Positions 18,699-28,128 are shown, counted from the stretch's first letter. The stretch is DNA of 64,000 bases from Streptomyces fungicidicus (GCF_003665435.1 NZ_CP023407.1:3162001-3226000), one strand, 5' to 3'. Numbers and translations: made by a program. Notes: generated by a model from the letters alone, not told the origin.

Positions 18699-19502
18699 AT
18701 GCGTCGCACCGCACTCGCCGCCCTCTGCCTCGCCGCCGTGGCCACCGCCGGTCTCACCGGCTGCGGCAGCGAGGGCAAGGCGGACGGCAGCTCCTCGCAC
18801 GACCCCTCCGCACGGAACACCGCGAAGGAAGGGAAGAACACTCCGGAGCCCGAGAAGGAACCGTTCGCCGGCCTGACCGCCGGCGACATAGCCGAAAGGG
18901 CCTTCGAGGCCACGAACGGCGCGTCGTCCCTGCGCATGACGGGCGACGTCCCGGACGACGGCGGTGGCGGCAGCATCCGGATCGACATGGCCCTGAACAA
19001 GCGGGGCGAGTGCGCCGGAACGATGGGCGTGGAAGGTCAGGGCGAGGCCGAGCTGATCCGGACCGGCGACACCGTCTACCTGAAGTACGACGAGGAGTTC
19101 CTGCGGTCCCAGAGCGAGGGCGAGCCCAAGGAGAGCGTGGACGCGACCGTGGCGCTGCTGGCCGGGAAGTGGACCAGGATGTCCGCCGAGGGCGCCGACG
19201 CCGAGGATCTTGCGGAGCTCTGCGACCTCGACCAGATCTTCGACGGGGCGAAGAAGGGCGACTCGGGTGCGACCCGCGGGAAGACCACCACGATCGACGG
19301 CACTCCGGCGATCACGCTGACGGCGCGGGACGGCGCCGACCGCTACACGCTGTACGTCGCCACCGAGGGCGAGCCGTACCTGCTGCGCCTCGACAGCGCG
19401 TCCACCACCGAGCCGGGGTCCCTCACCTTCAGCGACTACGACGAGCCGGTCCCGGTGGAGAAGCCCGCCGGTGACGTCCTGGACCTCGACGCGCTGGGCT
19501 GA
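18699..19502 (+). CDS. Lipoprotein, LppX/LprG-like fold suspected
   Basis: 267 aa. Signal peptide with lipobox LTGC; lipidated Cys near residue 22. After a charged linker (~25-55) comes a beta-rich domain (~58-250) starting FAGLTAGDIAERAFEATNGASSLRMTG and running through alternating strands (KRGECAGTMGV, GDTVYLKYDEEFL, GTPAITLTARDGADRYTLYVA). This organisation resembles LolA/LppX-type lipid-carrier lipoproteins common in Streptomyces. Starts 20 bp after the preceding gene with GGGG upstream. Function not shown by the sequence. Confidence 0.8.
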   Translation: MRRTALAALCLAAVATAGLTGCGSEGKADGSSSHDPSARNTAKEGKNTPEPEKEPFAGLTAGDIAERAFEATNGASSLRMTGDVPDDGGGGSIRIDMALNKRGECAGTMGVEGQGEAELIRTGDTVYLKYDEEFLRSQSEGEPKESVDATVALLAGKWTRMSAEGADAEDLAELCDLDQIFDGAKKGDSGATRGKTTTIDGTPAITLTARDGADRYTLYVATEGEPYLLRLDSASTTEPGSLTFSDYDEPVPVEKPAGDVLDLDALG

Positions 19503-19520
19503 GCCGCCCCGCCCGGCAGC

Positions 19521-20264
19521 TCACAGCGGATGCCGCATCCACACGTTGGGCTCGACGTACACGGCGTATCCGCGCTCCGCCTCGCAGCGCACCGGGGCCA
19601 GCGCGCCGGGCACCTCGATGTCTCCGTCGGTGTCGAAGGGCAGCCCGGTCCAGCGGCGCCAGTCGTCCAGCGAGGCGGACACGGTCATGGACACCGGTGC
19701 CACGGACTCGATCGTGGCGCCGGCCCTGGCGTGGACCCGCAGCCACGGATCGTGCGGCAGTCCGTCGGGGCGCACCCGCCGCGCGTACTCCTCGATGGAG
19801 GTGCGCGGTTCGAGGTGTTTGGCGCTGGGCCGGACCGGGGCGACGACCTCGCGGAAGCCGCGCGCCCGCGCGTTGTCCCGCATCGCGGAGAGCATCACGC
19901 CGGACAGTCCCCGCCCCTGGGCCCCGGGGGCGACGGTGACCGAGATGGCGCTGACGGTGTCCGGCCGGACCCCGTGCCGCAGATCGGAGAAGGCCCACAC
20001 CAGGACCCCGTCCCAGCCGCGGGCGGGCAGTGCGCCCCGGCCCTCGGCGGCGAGGGAGAACGGCACACTGTGGGCGGTGGCGACCACCTCGCCCCGCTCG
20101 TCCTCGGCGAACAGCACATACTCGGGCAGTTCCGCGGCGATGCGCGGGAAGTGCGCGTTGCCCACCAGGTCCTCGACCACGAACCGCGGCCAGCTGTCCG
20201 CCATCTCCCGCACCGCCCGCTCCATACCGGGACGGTCCGCGAGCCTCGACACCTTGCATTCCAT
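19521..20264 (-). CDS. GNAT-type acetyltransferase
   Basis: 247 aa. A GCN5-related fold with the acetyl-CoA pyrophosphate loop VAPGAQGRGLSGVMLSAM near 120-137 (Q/RxxGxG/A type) followed by RDNARARGFREVVAPVRPS. Residues ~60-75 and 90-115 give the beta strands before the loop. The C-terminal ~75 residues extend beyond a minimal GNAT domain. Substrate unknown. The ATG at 20264 has only a weak ribosome site. Convergent with the lipoprotein gene (18 bp between stops). Confidence 0.8.
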   Translation of the reverse strand: MECKVSRLADRPGMERAVREMADSWPRFVVEDLVGNAHFPRIAAELPEYVLFAEDERGEVVATAHSVPFSLAAEGRGALPARGWDGVLVWAFSDLRHGVRPDTVSAISVTVAPGAQGRGLSGVMLSAMRDNARARGFREVVAPVRPSAKHLEPRTSIEEYARRVRPDGLPHDPWLRVHARAGATIESVAPVSMTVSASLDDWRRWTGLPFDTDGDIEVPGALAPVRCEAERGYAVYVEPNVWMRHPL

Positions 20265-20314
20265 GGCGTCACCGTAGGCAGCGGCACGGCCGGGGGAAAG
20301 CGAATTCCTCTCGC

Positions 20315-21094
20315 TCAGCCCCCGCACTGCTCCAGCATCATCCGCCGGTCGGCCGTCGTCACCGGCATCTCGTACTTGAGGGCGACCTGCGCGAAGCGGA
20401 CCGCGTAGGAGCACCGGATGCCCTTGTCCGGCGGGAGCCAGGCGGCCGGGCCGGAGTCGCCCTTGGAGGAGTTGGCGCGGCCCTGCACCGGGATCAGGTT
20501 GAGGGTGTCGTTCGCCAGCCGCTTCCGCTTGTCCTCCGCCCACCGCGAGGAGCCCATCTGCCAGCTGTAGGAGAGCGGCACGACGTGGTCTATCTGCACC
20601 TCGGCGGCCTTCTGCTTGCGCCACTCGATGGTCGTGCCGGTGTACGGGTCGGCCAGCGTCATGGCGACCACCACACAGTTGGAACCGGACCGGAACCGCA
20701 CGTCCTCGCCGTCGCGCTGGAGCAAATCGTTGCGCGTGTCGCAGCCGTTCCTCGCGAGGGGGACGCCGTCGGCCGTGTCCATCCAGGCGTAGCCGAACTC
20801 GTCGCGGTCGTAGCCCGTCTTCGGGCCGCGGCCCTTGGTCGGCACCTTGGTGATGAGTGCGACGGCCTCGGCCCGGTCCGCGTCACCGGTCACCGGCGCG
20901 AGGCCCGGTTCGGTGCCGTCGGGGTTGTCCAGCGGGCTGACGGCCCGCCCGTCCGGGGCGGCGCTCGCGGCCCCGCCGCCGGCCGGGGGGCCGGCGTCCT
21001 GGATTCCCTCGCAGCCGGCGAGGAGGGCCACCGCCGCGATCACCGCCGGGCCCGTGCGCCCGGTCCTTACGCCCCACCCCTTGTATCGCGTCAC
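20315..21094 (-). CDS. Secreted HNH endonuclease-like lipoprotein (DUF1524 type)
   Basis: 259 aa. Signal peptide with lipobox LLAGC (Cys near residue 28). Mature C-terminal half matches the HNH fold of DUF1524 / GmrSD C-terminal type: EVQIDHVVPLSYSWQMGS gives the DHV catalytic His, and LANDTLNLIPVQGRANSSK gives the following N and metal-binding region; SGPAAWLPPDKGIRCSYA completes the domain. Cell-surface nucleases of this kind are frequent in actinomycetes and may feed on or defend against DNA. GTG at 21094 has GGGAGGGG 4-6 nt upstream; an ATG at 21115 lacks one. Confidence 0.85.
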   Translation of the reverse strand: MTRYKGWGVRTGRTGPAVIAAVALLAGCEGIQDAGPPAGGGAASAAPDGRAVSPLDNPDGTEPGLAPVTGDADRAEAVALITKVPTKGRGPKTGYDRDEFGYAWMDTADGVPLARNGCDTRNDLLQRDGEDVRFRSGSNCVVVAMTLADPYTGTTIEWRKQKAAEVQIDHVVPLSYSWQMGSSRWAEDKRKRLANDTLNLIPVQGRANSSKGDSGPAAWLPPDKGIRCSYAVRFAQVALKYEMPVTTADRRMMLEQCGG

Positions 21095-21259
21095 CGCGCC
21101 CCTCCCTCTGCTCATGTCAATTCCTGCCCCGGCCGGAGCGGGTCGATCCGGATCTCACCATAACGAGTGAGAGGTCCAGACCAATTCAAGGCTGTAGGGG
21201 CGTTTCGGGCGAAGCGCGCGTATCGTCGGTTCTGGGTTCACCTCCGGAAGGAGTTCTGC

Positions 21260-21445
21260 ATGGGCATCCTCGACAAGTTCAAGAGCAACAAGGCGGCGCG
21301 CGACAAGGCCAAACACGCCTCCGACACCGCCGAACGGAAGATGAACGAGAGGACCGGCGGCAAGTACGAGGGCCAGATCGACACCGCGCAGCAGCAGGCC
21401 GAACGCCGGCTCGGCATGGACCGCGATCGCCCCGACCAGCCGTAA
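21260..21445 (+). CDS. MT0933-type antitoxin-like small protein
   Basis: 61 aa, hydrophilic and helical, MGILDKFKSNKAARDKAKHA then a conserved NERTGGKYEGQID segment. This is the pattern of the actinobacterial MT0933 antitoxin family. ATG at 21260 has AAGGAG 6 nt upstream. No toxin gene lies next to it: mfd is convergent on the 3' side and the HNH lipoprotein is divergent. It may be a solitary relic or have another role; the antitoxin name is by family only. Confidence 0.75.
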   Translation: MGILDKFKSNKAARDKAKHASDTAERKMNERTGGKYEGQIDTAQQQAERRLGMDRDRPDQP

Positions 21446-21464
21446 GGGCTCGCTCGACCGTTCA

Positions 21465-21499
21465 GGGCCGTCCACGGCGCCCAGCGCCGCGGACGGCCC
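21465..21499. terminator. Bidirectional terminator between antitoxin-like gene and mfd
   Basis: Nested inverted repeats: 21465-21473 with 21491-21499 and 21475-21480 with 21484-21489, interrupted by a single mismatch. It lies between convergent stop codons at 21445 (+) and 21512 (-). Confidence 0.7.
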
Positions 21500-21511
21500 C
21501 GTCCGTGCGGG

Positions 21512-24500
21512 TCAGGATCCCAGGACCGACGTCAGGAACTCCCCGGTCCAGCCCAGCAGGTCCCGCCCGACCAGCGGCTTGCCGCCCACCTTCGCGGTCT
21601 TCGGACGCGGCACCAGCACCTGGTGGACGGACGGCTTGATCACCGTGCCCGGGTACAGGCGCTTGAGTCGCAGCTCCTGCGACTCGCGCAACTCCACAGG
21701 AGCGAAGCGGACGTTGTTGCCCTGGAGCACGACCTCGCCCACACCGCACGCCCGGGCGAGCATCCGCAGCCCCGCCACCAGCAGCAGGTTCTCCACCGGC
21801 TCCGGCAACTTGCCGTAGCGGTCGACGAGTTCCTCCCGCACCGCCTTGATGTCCTCCTCCGAGTTCGCGGAGGCGATCGCCCGGTACGCCTGGAGGCGCA
21901 GCCGCTCGCCCGGCGCGTAGTCGTGCGGGACGTGCGCGTCGACGGGCAGCTCGATCTTCACCTCGAGCGGCGGCTCCTCCTCGATCCCGCCCGTCTCCAG
22001 CTGCCTGCGGTAGTCCGCGACCGCCTCGCCCACCATCCGCACGTACAGGTCGAAGCCGACGCCCGCGATGTGCCCGGACTGCTCGCCGCCGAGCAGGTTT
22101 CCGGCGCCGCGGATCTCCAGGTCCTTCATCGCCACGTACATGCCCGCGCCCATCTCGGTGTGCTGGGCGATGGTCGCGAGCCGCTCGTGCGCGGTCTCCG
22201 TCAGCGGCTTCTCCGGCGGGTACAGGAAGTAGGCGTACCCGCGCTCCCGGCCGCGTCCCACCCGGCCGCGCAGCTGGTGCAGCTGGCTGAGGCCGAAGTT
22301 GTCGCCGCGCTCGACGATCAGGGTGTTGGCGTTGGAGATGTCGATGCCGGACTCGACGATCGTCGTCGACACCAGCACGTCGGACTTCTTCTCCCAGAAG
22401 TCGACGACGACCTGCTCCAGCGCCGACTCCGACATCTGGCCGTGCGCGGTGGCGATCCGCGCCTCCGGCACGATCTCGCGCAGCCGGGCCGCCGCGCGGT
22501 CGATCGACTCGACCCGGTTGTGGATGTAGAAGACCTGGCCCTCGCGCAGCAGTTCACGGCGGATGGCGGCACCGATCTGCTTCTGCTCGTAGGGGCCGAC
22601 GAACGTGAGCACCGGGTGGCGCTCCTCCGGCGGCGTGGTGATCGTCGACATCTCCCGGATGCCGGTGACGGCCATCTCCAGGGTGCGCGGGATCGGCGTG
22701 GCGGACATGGTCAGCACGTCGACGTTGGCGCGCAGCTTCTTCAGCTGCTCCTTGTGCTCGACGCCGAAGCGCTGCTCCTCGTCGACGATGACCAGGCCGA
22801 GGTCCTTGAACTTGGTCTCCGAGGAGAACAGGCGGTGGGTGCCGATGACGACGTCCACCGAGCCCTCGCGCAGGCCCTCCAGGACCGCCTTGGCCTCGGT
22901 GTCGGACTGGAAGCGGGACAGCGCCTTCACCACCACGGGGAACTGCGCGTACCGCTCGCTGAACGTCCCGAAGTGCTGCTGCACCAGCAGCGTGGTGGGA
23001 ACGAGCACGGCGACCTGCTTGCCGTCCTGCACGGCCTTGAAGGCGGCCCGGACCGCGATCTCCGTCTTGCCGTAGCCGACGTCGCCGCAGATCAGCCGGT
23101 CCATCGGGACCGACTTCTCCATGTCCTCCTTGACCTCGGCGATGGTGGTGAGCTGGTCGGGGGTCTCCGCGTACGGGAAGGCGTCCTCCAGCTCGCGCTG
23201 CCAGGGCGAGTCGGCGCCGAAGGCGTGGCCGGGGGCGGCCATGCGGGCGCTGTACAGCTTGATCAGGTCGGCGGCGATCTCCTTGACCGCCTTCTTGGCG
23301 CGTGCCTTGGTCTTGGTCCAGTCGGCGCCGCCGAGCCGGTGCAGGGTGGGCGCCTCGCCGCCGACGTACTTGGTGATCTGCTCCAGCTGGTCGGTGGGGA
23401 TGTACAGCCGGTCGCCGGGCTGGCCGCGCTTGGCGGGGGCGTACTCCACGACCAGGTACTCGCGGGTGGCGCCCTGGACGGTGCGCTGCACCATCTCGAT
23501 GTAGCGGCCCACGCCGTGCTGCTCGTGGACGATGTGGTCGCCCGCCTCCAGGGTGAGCGGGTCGATGGTCTTGCGGCGCCGGGCCGGCATCCGGGCGCCC
23601 TCGCGGCCGGAGGCCTTCTGGCCGGTCAGGTCGGTCTCGGTGAGCACGGCGAGGCCGAGCGCAGGGTCGACGAAGCCGTGGTCGATGCAGCCGCAGGAGA
23701 CGTGCACCACGGACGGGGTGATCTCGCCGAGGTCCGGGTCGAGACGGGCGGCGATGCCCTCGCCGCCGAGCACCTCGACCGTGCGGGCGGCCGGGCCGTG
23801 TCCCTCGGTGACGAACACCGTGCGCCAGCCGTCGGCGAGCCAGCCCTTGGTGTCGGCGAGGGCCCTGGCGGTGTCGCCGCGGTAGGTCTCCGGGGCGTGC
23901 ATGCCGAGCTTGAGGGTGTCGGAGTCGAGTTCCTCGTCGGCGGCGAACGGGGACACCGACCACCACATCATGTCCAGCTCGCGGGCCCGGTCGCGGACGT
24001 CCGCGAGGGACCACAGGGAGGCGGCGTCCACGTCGATGGGCGCCTCGCCGCCGCCTGCGGTGGCCGCCCAGGAGGCCTGCAGGAACTCCTGCGAGGTGGC
24101 CACCAGGTCCGACGCGCGCGTCCGCACCCGCTCGGGGTCGCAGACCACGGCCATGGCGCCCTCGGGCAGCACGTCCAGCAGCAGCTCCATGTCGTCGACG
24201 AGGACCGGGGCCAGGGACTCCATGCCCTCGACCGCGATGCCCTCGGCGATTTTGCCCAGCAGTTCGCCCAGCTCCGGGTGGTCCTCGGCGAGGGCCCGGG
24301 CGCGTTCCCGTACGTCGTCGGTGAGCAGCAGCTCGCGGCACGGCGGGGCCCACAGACCGTGCTCGGCGACCTCCAGGGAGCGCTGGTCGGCGACCTTGAA
24401 GTAGCGGATCTCCTCGACGTCGTCGCCCCAGAACTCGACGCGCAGGGGGTGTTCCTCGGTGGGCGGGAACACGTCGAGGATGCCGCCCCGGACGGCGAAC

Positions 24501-25045
24501 TCGCCGCGCTTCTCGACGAGCTCCACACGTGCGTACGCGGCGGCGGCCAGGGCTTCGACGGTCGCGCCCAGGTCGGCGGTCCCGCCGGTGCGCAGGGACA
24601 CCGGCTCCAGGTCGCCCAGGCCCTTGACCTGCGGCTGGAGCACGGAGCGCACGGGGGCGACGACGACGGAGACCGGGCCGGTCTCGGGGTCGTCCGGGCG
24701 CGGGTGGGCCAGGCGGCGCAGCACGGCGAGGCGGCGGCCGACGGTGTCGCTGCGCGGGCTGAGCCGCTCGTGCGGGAGGGTCTCCCAGGACGGGTACTCC
24801 ACGACGCCCTCGGGCGGGAGCAGCGAGCGCAGGGCCGCGGCCAGGTCCTCCGCCTCGCGTCCGGTCGCCGTCACCGCGAGCACCGGGCGGCCGGTGTCAC
24901 GGGCCAGGGCGGCGACCGTGAAGGGCCGGGCCGCGGGCGGCCCGACCAGGTCGATGTGCATGCGGTTGCCGTCTGCGGCCGCCGCGATCGCTTCCGCGAG
25001 GGCGGTGTCCTTGACTACGGCGTCGAGCAGACCGTGCAGGCTCAT
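21512..25045 (-). CDS. mfd: Transcription-repair coupling factor
   Basis: 1177 aa, normal Mfd length. DNA translocase that removes stalled RNA polymerase at lesions and recruits UvrAB. UvrB-like N-terminal modules cover ~1-350. The RNA-polymerase interacting domain (~480-550) has GDHIVHEQHGVGRY. Helicase motifs include Walker A ICGDVGYGKTEIAVRAA (~640), motif II VIVDEEQRFGVEHKE (DEEQ), motif III SATPIPRTLEMA, motif VI QLRGRVGRGRERGYAY, then the TRG region and a C-terminal UvrA-regulating domain. ATG at 25045 starts MSLHGLLDAVV; ribosome site weak. Rv1020-like synteny with mazG and eno nearby. Confidence 0.97.
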   Translation of the reverse strand: MSLHGLLDAVVKDTALAEAIAAAADGNRMHIDLVGPPAARPFTVAALARDTGRPVLAVTATGREAEDLAAALRSLLPPEGVVEYPSWETLPHERLSPRSDTVGRRLAVLRRLAHPRPDDPETGPVSVVVAPVRSVLQPQVKGLGDLEPVSLRTGGTADLGATVEALAAAAYARVELVEKRGEFAVRGGILDVFPPTEEHPLRVEFWGDDVEEIRYFKVADQRSLEVAEHGLWAPPCRELLLTDDVRERARALAEDHPELGELLGKIAEGIAVEGMESLAPVLVDDMELLLDVLPEGAMAVVCDPERVRTRASDLVATSQEFLQASWAATAGGGEAPIDVDAASLWSLADVRDRARELDMMWWSVSPFAADEELDSDTLKLGMHAPETYRGDTARALADTKGWLADGWRTVFVTEGHGPAARTVEVLGGEGIAARLDPDLGEITPSVVHVSCGCIDHGFVDPALGLAVLTETDLTGQKASGREGARMPARRRKTIDPLTLEAGDHIVHEQHGVGRYIEMVQRTVQGATREYLVVEYAPAKRGQPGDRLYIPTDQLEQITKYVGGEAPTLHRLGGADWTKTKARAKKAVKEIAADLIKLYSARMAAPGHAFGADSPWQRELEDAFPYAETPDQLTTIAEVKEDMEKSVPMDRLICGDVGYGKTEIAVRAAFKAVQDGKQVAVLVPTTLLVQQHFGTFSERYAQFPVVVKALSRFQSDTEAKAVLEGLREGSVDVVIGTHRLFSSETKFKDLGLVIVDEEQRFGVEHKEQLKKLRANVDVLTMSATPIPRTLEMAVTGIREMSTITTPPEERHPVLTFVGPYEQKQIGAAIRRELLREGQVFYIHNRVESIDRAAARLREIVPEARIATAHGQMSESALEQVVVDFWEKKSDVLVSTTIVESGIDISNANTLIVERGDNFGLSQLHQLRGRVGRGRERGYAYFLYPPEKPLTETAHERLATIAQHTEMGAGMYVAMKDLEIRGAGNLLGGEQSGHIAGVGFDLYVRMVGEAVADYRRQLETGGIEEEPPLEVKIELPVDAHVPHDYAPGERLRLQAYRAIASANSEEDIKAVREELVDRYGKLPEPVENLLLVAGLRMLARACGVGEVVLQGNNVRFAPVELRESQELRLKRLYPGTVIKPSVHQVLVPRPKTAKVGGKPLVGRDLLGWTGEFLTSVLGS

Positions 25046-25117
25046 TCGGGGCGCTTTCCGTCCGGGGGTGTGCAACACGACGGGCCCGACGCGCGCTGCG
25101 GGCCGGGGGTATCCAGC

Positions 25118-25304
25118 GTACGTCGCCGCGTACGCGGGCGCGGGGCCGTGAACGACGCCCCCGCGGGCCGGCGGCACGTTTCCCCGCACCCCTGGACCCC
25201 CGGACCCGGCCCCGGGTGACCGCGCACCGGAGCCCGCGCGGGCATACACGCATCCGGCCCAGAGAACCCCCGGCGCCGGGTGTGTACGCCGCCGCGTACG
25301 CGGG
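25118..25304. repeat. Intergenic repeat block A (two copies)
   Basis: A 22-bp block containing CCGCGTACGCGGG is present at 25118-25139 and 25283-25304 with two mismatches; both copies continue into a related segment with AACGACGCCC. Confidence 0.65.
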
Positions 25305-25468
25305 ACCGCGAACGACGCCCGCCGACCAGGCGCCGGGGCCGGTGGGCCCGCCGTGGGCCGCCGGCCCATGGGCGGCCGCGGACCGGCCGGGGCTCGTGGC
25401 GCGGTTCCCCGCGCCCCTGGACCGCTGGACCGGGTCCCGGGTGACCGCGCACCCGGAGCCCGCGCAGC
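25178..25468. repeat. Intergenic repeat block B (two copies)
   Basis: A ~65-bp block starting with a TTCCCCGCxCCCCTGGAC motif and containing CGGGTGACCGCGCAC and GGAGCCCGCGC occurs at 25178-25240 and 25404-25468. The TTCCCCGCGCCCC core is of a kind I recall as recurrent between Streptomyces genes. Confidence 0.6.
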
Positions 25469-25475
25469 AGGCACG

Positions 25476-25520
25476 CACCCGGCGCCGGAAAGCCCCCCGT
25501 GGACTCTCCGGCGCCGGGTG
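25476..25520 (-). terminator. Terminator of ABC transporter operon
   Basis: A perfect 13-bp inverted repeat CACCCGGCGCCGG / CCGGCGCCGGGTG (25476-25488 with 25508-25520, 19-nt loop) begins 28 bp after the permease stop codon. A third copy of one arm lies near 25270-25282. Confidence 0.75.
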
Positions 25521-25548
25521 TTTCCTCCGCAACCCCCGTGTGCGGTGG

Positions 25549-28128
25549 CTAGTCGGTGGCGATGGCGTTCAGGACGTTCATGCGGCCGGCGCGGAAGGCC
25601 GGGACCAGGGCCGCGAACAGGCCCACGAAGGCCGAGCCGATGAAGACGCCGGTGATCGTCGGCCACGGGATGTCGAGGACCTTCAGGCCCTCCAGGGCGA
25701 GCAGCTGCTGCGCGGTGGCGCCCCAGCCCATGCCCAGTCCCAGGCCCAGCAGGGCGCCGAAGAGGGCGATCACGACCGACTCCATGCGGATCATGCGGCG
25801 CAGCTGCCGGCGCGAGAGGCCGATGGCCCGCATCAGGCCGATCTCCCGGGTCCGCTCCACCACCGACAGGGCCAGGGTGTTCACCACTCCGAGGACCGCG
25901 ACGACGATCGCCAGGGCCAGCAGGCCGTAGATCATGTTCAGCAGCTGGCCGATCTGGTCCTTCAGCGCCTCCTTGTAGTCGGTCTGGTCGCGCACCGTGT
26001 ACTGCGGGTAGTCGTGCAGCCCGTCCTTGAGCGCCTTGTACGCGGCCTCCTGCTGACCGTCCTTCGCCGAGACGAAGAGCAGCATGTCCAGCGGCATCCT
26101 GTCGGCCGGCACGTACTTCGCGAGCGTGTCGATGGACGTGTACATGGCTCCGGCGTCGACGACGGCCTCGCTGCTGGTGATCGCGCGGACCGTCAGCGCG
26201 CCCGTCCCGCCGTCCTTGAACGCGATCTCGATCTTCGAGCCGACGCTGATCCCGTGGTCCTTCGCGAAGTCCTCGTGGACGGACATCGAGCCGGGCCGGT
26301 AGGCGTCGGCCAGCTTGCCGGCGACCGTCTCGACCCGCAGGTCGGTCGCGTACGTCGGGTCGGCGGCCGTGATCGCCGTGTCCTTCAGCGTCTTGCCGTC
26401 GGGCGTGGTGAAGTCGGCCTCGGTCCACTTGTACTCGGTGACGCGGTCCACCCCGGACGCCCCCCGTACGGCCTCGACCGCCTGCGGGGTGATCAGCTGG
26501 CCGCTGTCGGACTGGATGATGAAGTCCGTGCCGACCGACTTGTCGAGCTCCTCGGTGGCGGAGGCCACCATGGAGGAGCCGACCACCGACAGGCACGCCA
26601 CCAGCGCCAGACCGATCATCAGCGCCGCGCCCGTCGCCCCCGTGCGCCGCGGATTGCGCAGCGCGTTGCGCTCGGCCATGCGGCCCACCGGGCCGAAGGC
26701 CCGCAGCAGGACCGCGCCGAGGACGCGCACCACACCACTCGCCAGCACCGGACCGACGACGACGAACCCGATCAGGGACAGCACCACGCCCAGGCCCAGC
26801 CACATCGAGCCGTCCGTCGCCTTGTCGGCGCTCCCCGCCAGGTACAGGGCGGCTCCGCCCGCGGCGGTGAGGACCAGGCCGATGCCGCCACGGATCCGCC
26901 CGGCCCTGGCGTCCGCCGGGGTGCCGGCGTCACGCAGCGCGGCCATCGGGGAGATCCTGCCCGCCCGCCGGGCGGGCAGGTAGGCGGCGAGGACCGTGAC
27001 GGCCACGCCGAGGAACAGGCCGATCGCCGGGGTCGTCCAGGCCACCGTGAGGTCGTCGGTGGACAGGTCCATGCCCGCCAGGCCCATGAGCTTCATCAGG
27101 CCGACCGCGAGACCGACGCCCGCGCCGGCGCCGAGGACCGAGCCGATGATCCCGAGCAGCAGCGCCTCGACCAGCACCGAGCGGTTGACCTGCTTGCGGG
27201 AGGAGCCGATCGCCCGCATCAGGCCGATCTCCCGGGTGCGCTGGGCGACCAGCATGGAGAAGGTGTTGATGATCAGGAAGATGCCGACGAGGAAGGCGAT
27301 CCCGGCGAAGCCGAGCATCGCGTACTTCATGACGTTCATGAAGCCCTCGACGTCCTTCTGGTTGGCCTCCGCCGTCTCCTCGGCGGTCTGCACCTTGTAG
27401 TCGCCGCCGAGCGCGGTCACGACGTTCTTCTTCAGCTGCGCGTCGCTGACGCCGCCCGCGGCGGTGACGTTGACGTTGGTGTAGACGCCGCTCTCGCCGA
27501 CCAGGACCCGCTGCGCGGTCTTCGTGTCCAGGTAGAAGATCGCCGCGCCGGGGTTGGTGACCGTGAAGTCGGCGATGCCGGAGACCTTCGCGGTGTGCGT
27601 GCCGACCACGGTGATGACACCGATCTCGTCACCGGGCTCCAGGCCGTGCTTGTCGGCGGTGTCGGCGTCGACCATGATCTGGTCCGGCCCCTCGGGCGCC
27701 GCACCCGAGGTGATCTTCATGGTGCGGGCGTCGTTGGCGTTCCAGCTGCCGACGATGGTCGGGCCGCCGCTGGTCGGCGACAGGCTGTCCTTGTCGCCGT
27801 CGACGACGGTCACCGAGGTGGAGACCACCGTGCCCTCGGCCGACTTCACGCCGGCCGCCCCCCGCACCTCGTCGACCACGGCGGCAGGTATCACCGGCGG
27901 CTTGCCGTTGTCGGACGTGGTCTCCCCGGTGTCGGAGGAGTCCTTGGCGCTCACCGTGACGTCCGAGGAGGTGGCCGCGAACAGCTTGTCGAACGTCGTG
28001 TTCATGGTGTCCGTGAACACCAGCGTCCCGCACACGAACGCCACGGACAGCAGCACCGCCACCGCCGACAGCGCCATGCGCCCCTTGTGCGCGAAGAAGT
28101 TGCGCATCGAGGTCTTCAGCACGGTCAT
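25549..28128 (-). CDS. ABC transporter permease, FtsX type with two FtsX modules
   Basis: 859 aa. N-terminal membrane helix (~15-38, MALSAVAVLLSVAFVCGTLVF), extracellular MacB-PCD-like region (~40-260), FtsX module 1 with three helices and REIGLMRAIGSS (~280-410), two further central helices, then a second MacB-like region (~510-730) and FtsX module 2 with REIGLMRAIGLS (~750-855). This is the duplicated 10-helix type of actinobacteria, involved in export or mechanotransmission rather than uptake. ATG at 28128 overlaps the stop of the ATPase gene by 4 bp. Paralogous to the partial gene at 1-965. Substrate not evident. Confidence 0.92.
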   Translation of the reverse strand: MTVLKTSMRNFFAHKGRMALSAVAVLLSVAFVCGTLVFTDTMNTTFDKLFAATSSDVTVSAKDSSDTGETTSDNGKPPVIPAAVVDEVRGAAGVKSAEGTVVSTSVTVVDGDKDSLSPTSGGPTIVGSWNANDARTMKITSGAAPEGPDQIMVDADTADKHGLEPGDEIGVITVVGTHTAKVSGIADFTVTNPGAAIFYLDTKTAQRVLVGESGVYTNVNVTAAGGVSDAQLKKNVVTALGGDYKVQTAEETAEANQKDVEGFMNVMKYAMLGFAGIAFLVGIFLIINTFSMLVAQRTREIGLMRAIGSSRKQVNRSVLVEALLLGIIGSVLGAGAGVGLAVGLMKLMGLAGMDLSTDDLTVAWTTPAIGLFLGVAVTVLAAYLPARRAGRISPMAALRDAGTPADARAGRIRGGIGLVLTAAGGAALYLAGSADKATDGSMWLGLGVVLSLIGFVVVGPVLASGVVRVLGAVLLRAFGPVGRMAERNALRNPRRTGATGAALMIGLALVACLSVVGSSMVASATEELDKSVGTDFIIQSDSGQLITPQAVEAVRGASGVDRVTEYKWTEADFTTPDGKTLKDTAITAADPTYATDLRVETVAGKLADAYRPGSMSVHEDFAKDHGISVGSKIEIAFKDGGTGALTVRAITSSEAVVDAGAMYTSIDTLAKYVPADRMPLDMLLFVSAKDGQQEAAYKALKDGLHDYPQYTVRDQTDYKEALKDQIGQLLNMIYGLLALAIVVAVLGVVNTLALSVVERTREIGLMRAIGLSRRQLRRMIRMESVVIALFGALLGLGLGMGWGATAQQLLALEGLKVLDIPWPTITGVFIGSAFVGLFAALVPAFRAGRMNVLNAIATD

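Larger units (their letters stand above)
25046..25548. other. Long non-coding region upstream of mfd
   Basis: 503 bp without a credible gene; reading frames here are low-complexity and lack ribosome sites. It contains two diverged copies each of two sequence blocks (see repeats) and the terminator of the upstream ABC operon at 25476-25520. The mfd promoter must lie near its 25.05-25.15 kb edge, but no clear -10/-35 was identified. Confidence 0.6.

Noticed and set aside
21260..21445. Toxin-antitoxin pair with the antitoxin-like small protein
   Set aside because: No adjacent toxin gene; the next genes are mfd (convergent) and the HNH lipoprotein (divergent, exported).
21623..25219. A 1198-codon open frame on the plus strand opposite mfd
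   Set aside because: It is an antisense shadow produced by high GC; the product is rich in Arg, Gly, Val and Asp repeats, has no domain, and mfd on the other strand is certain.
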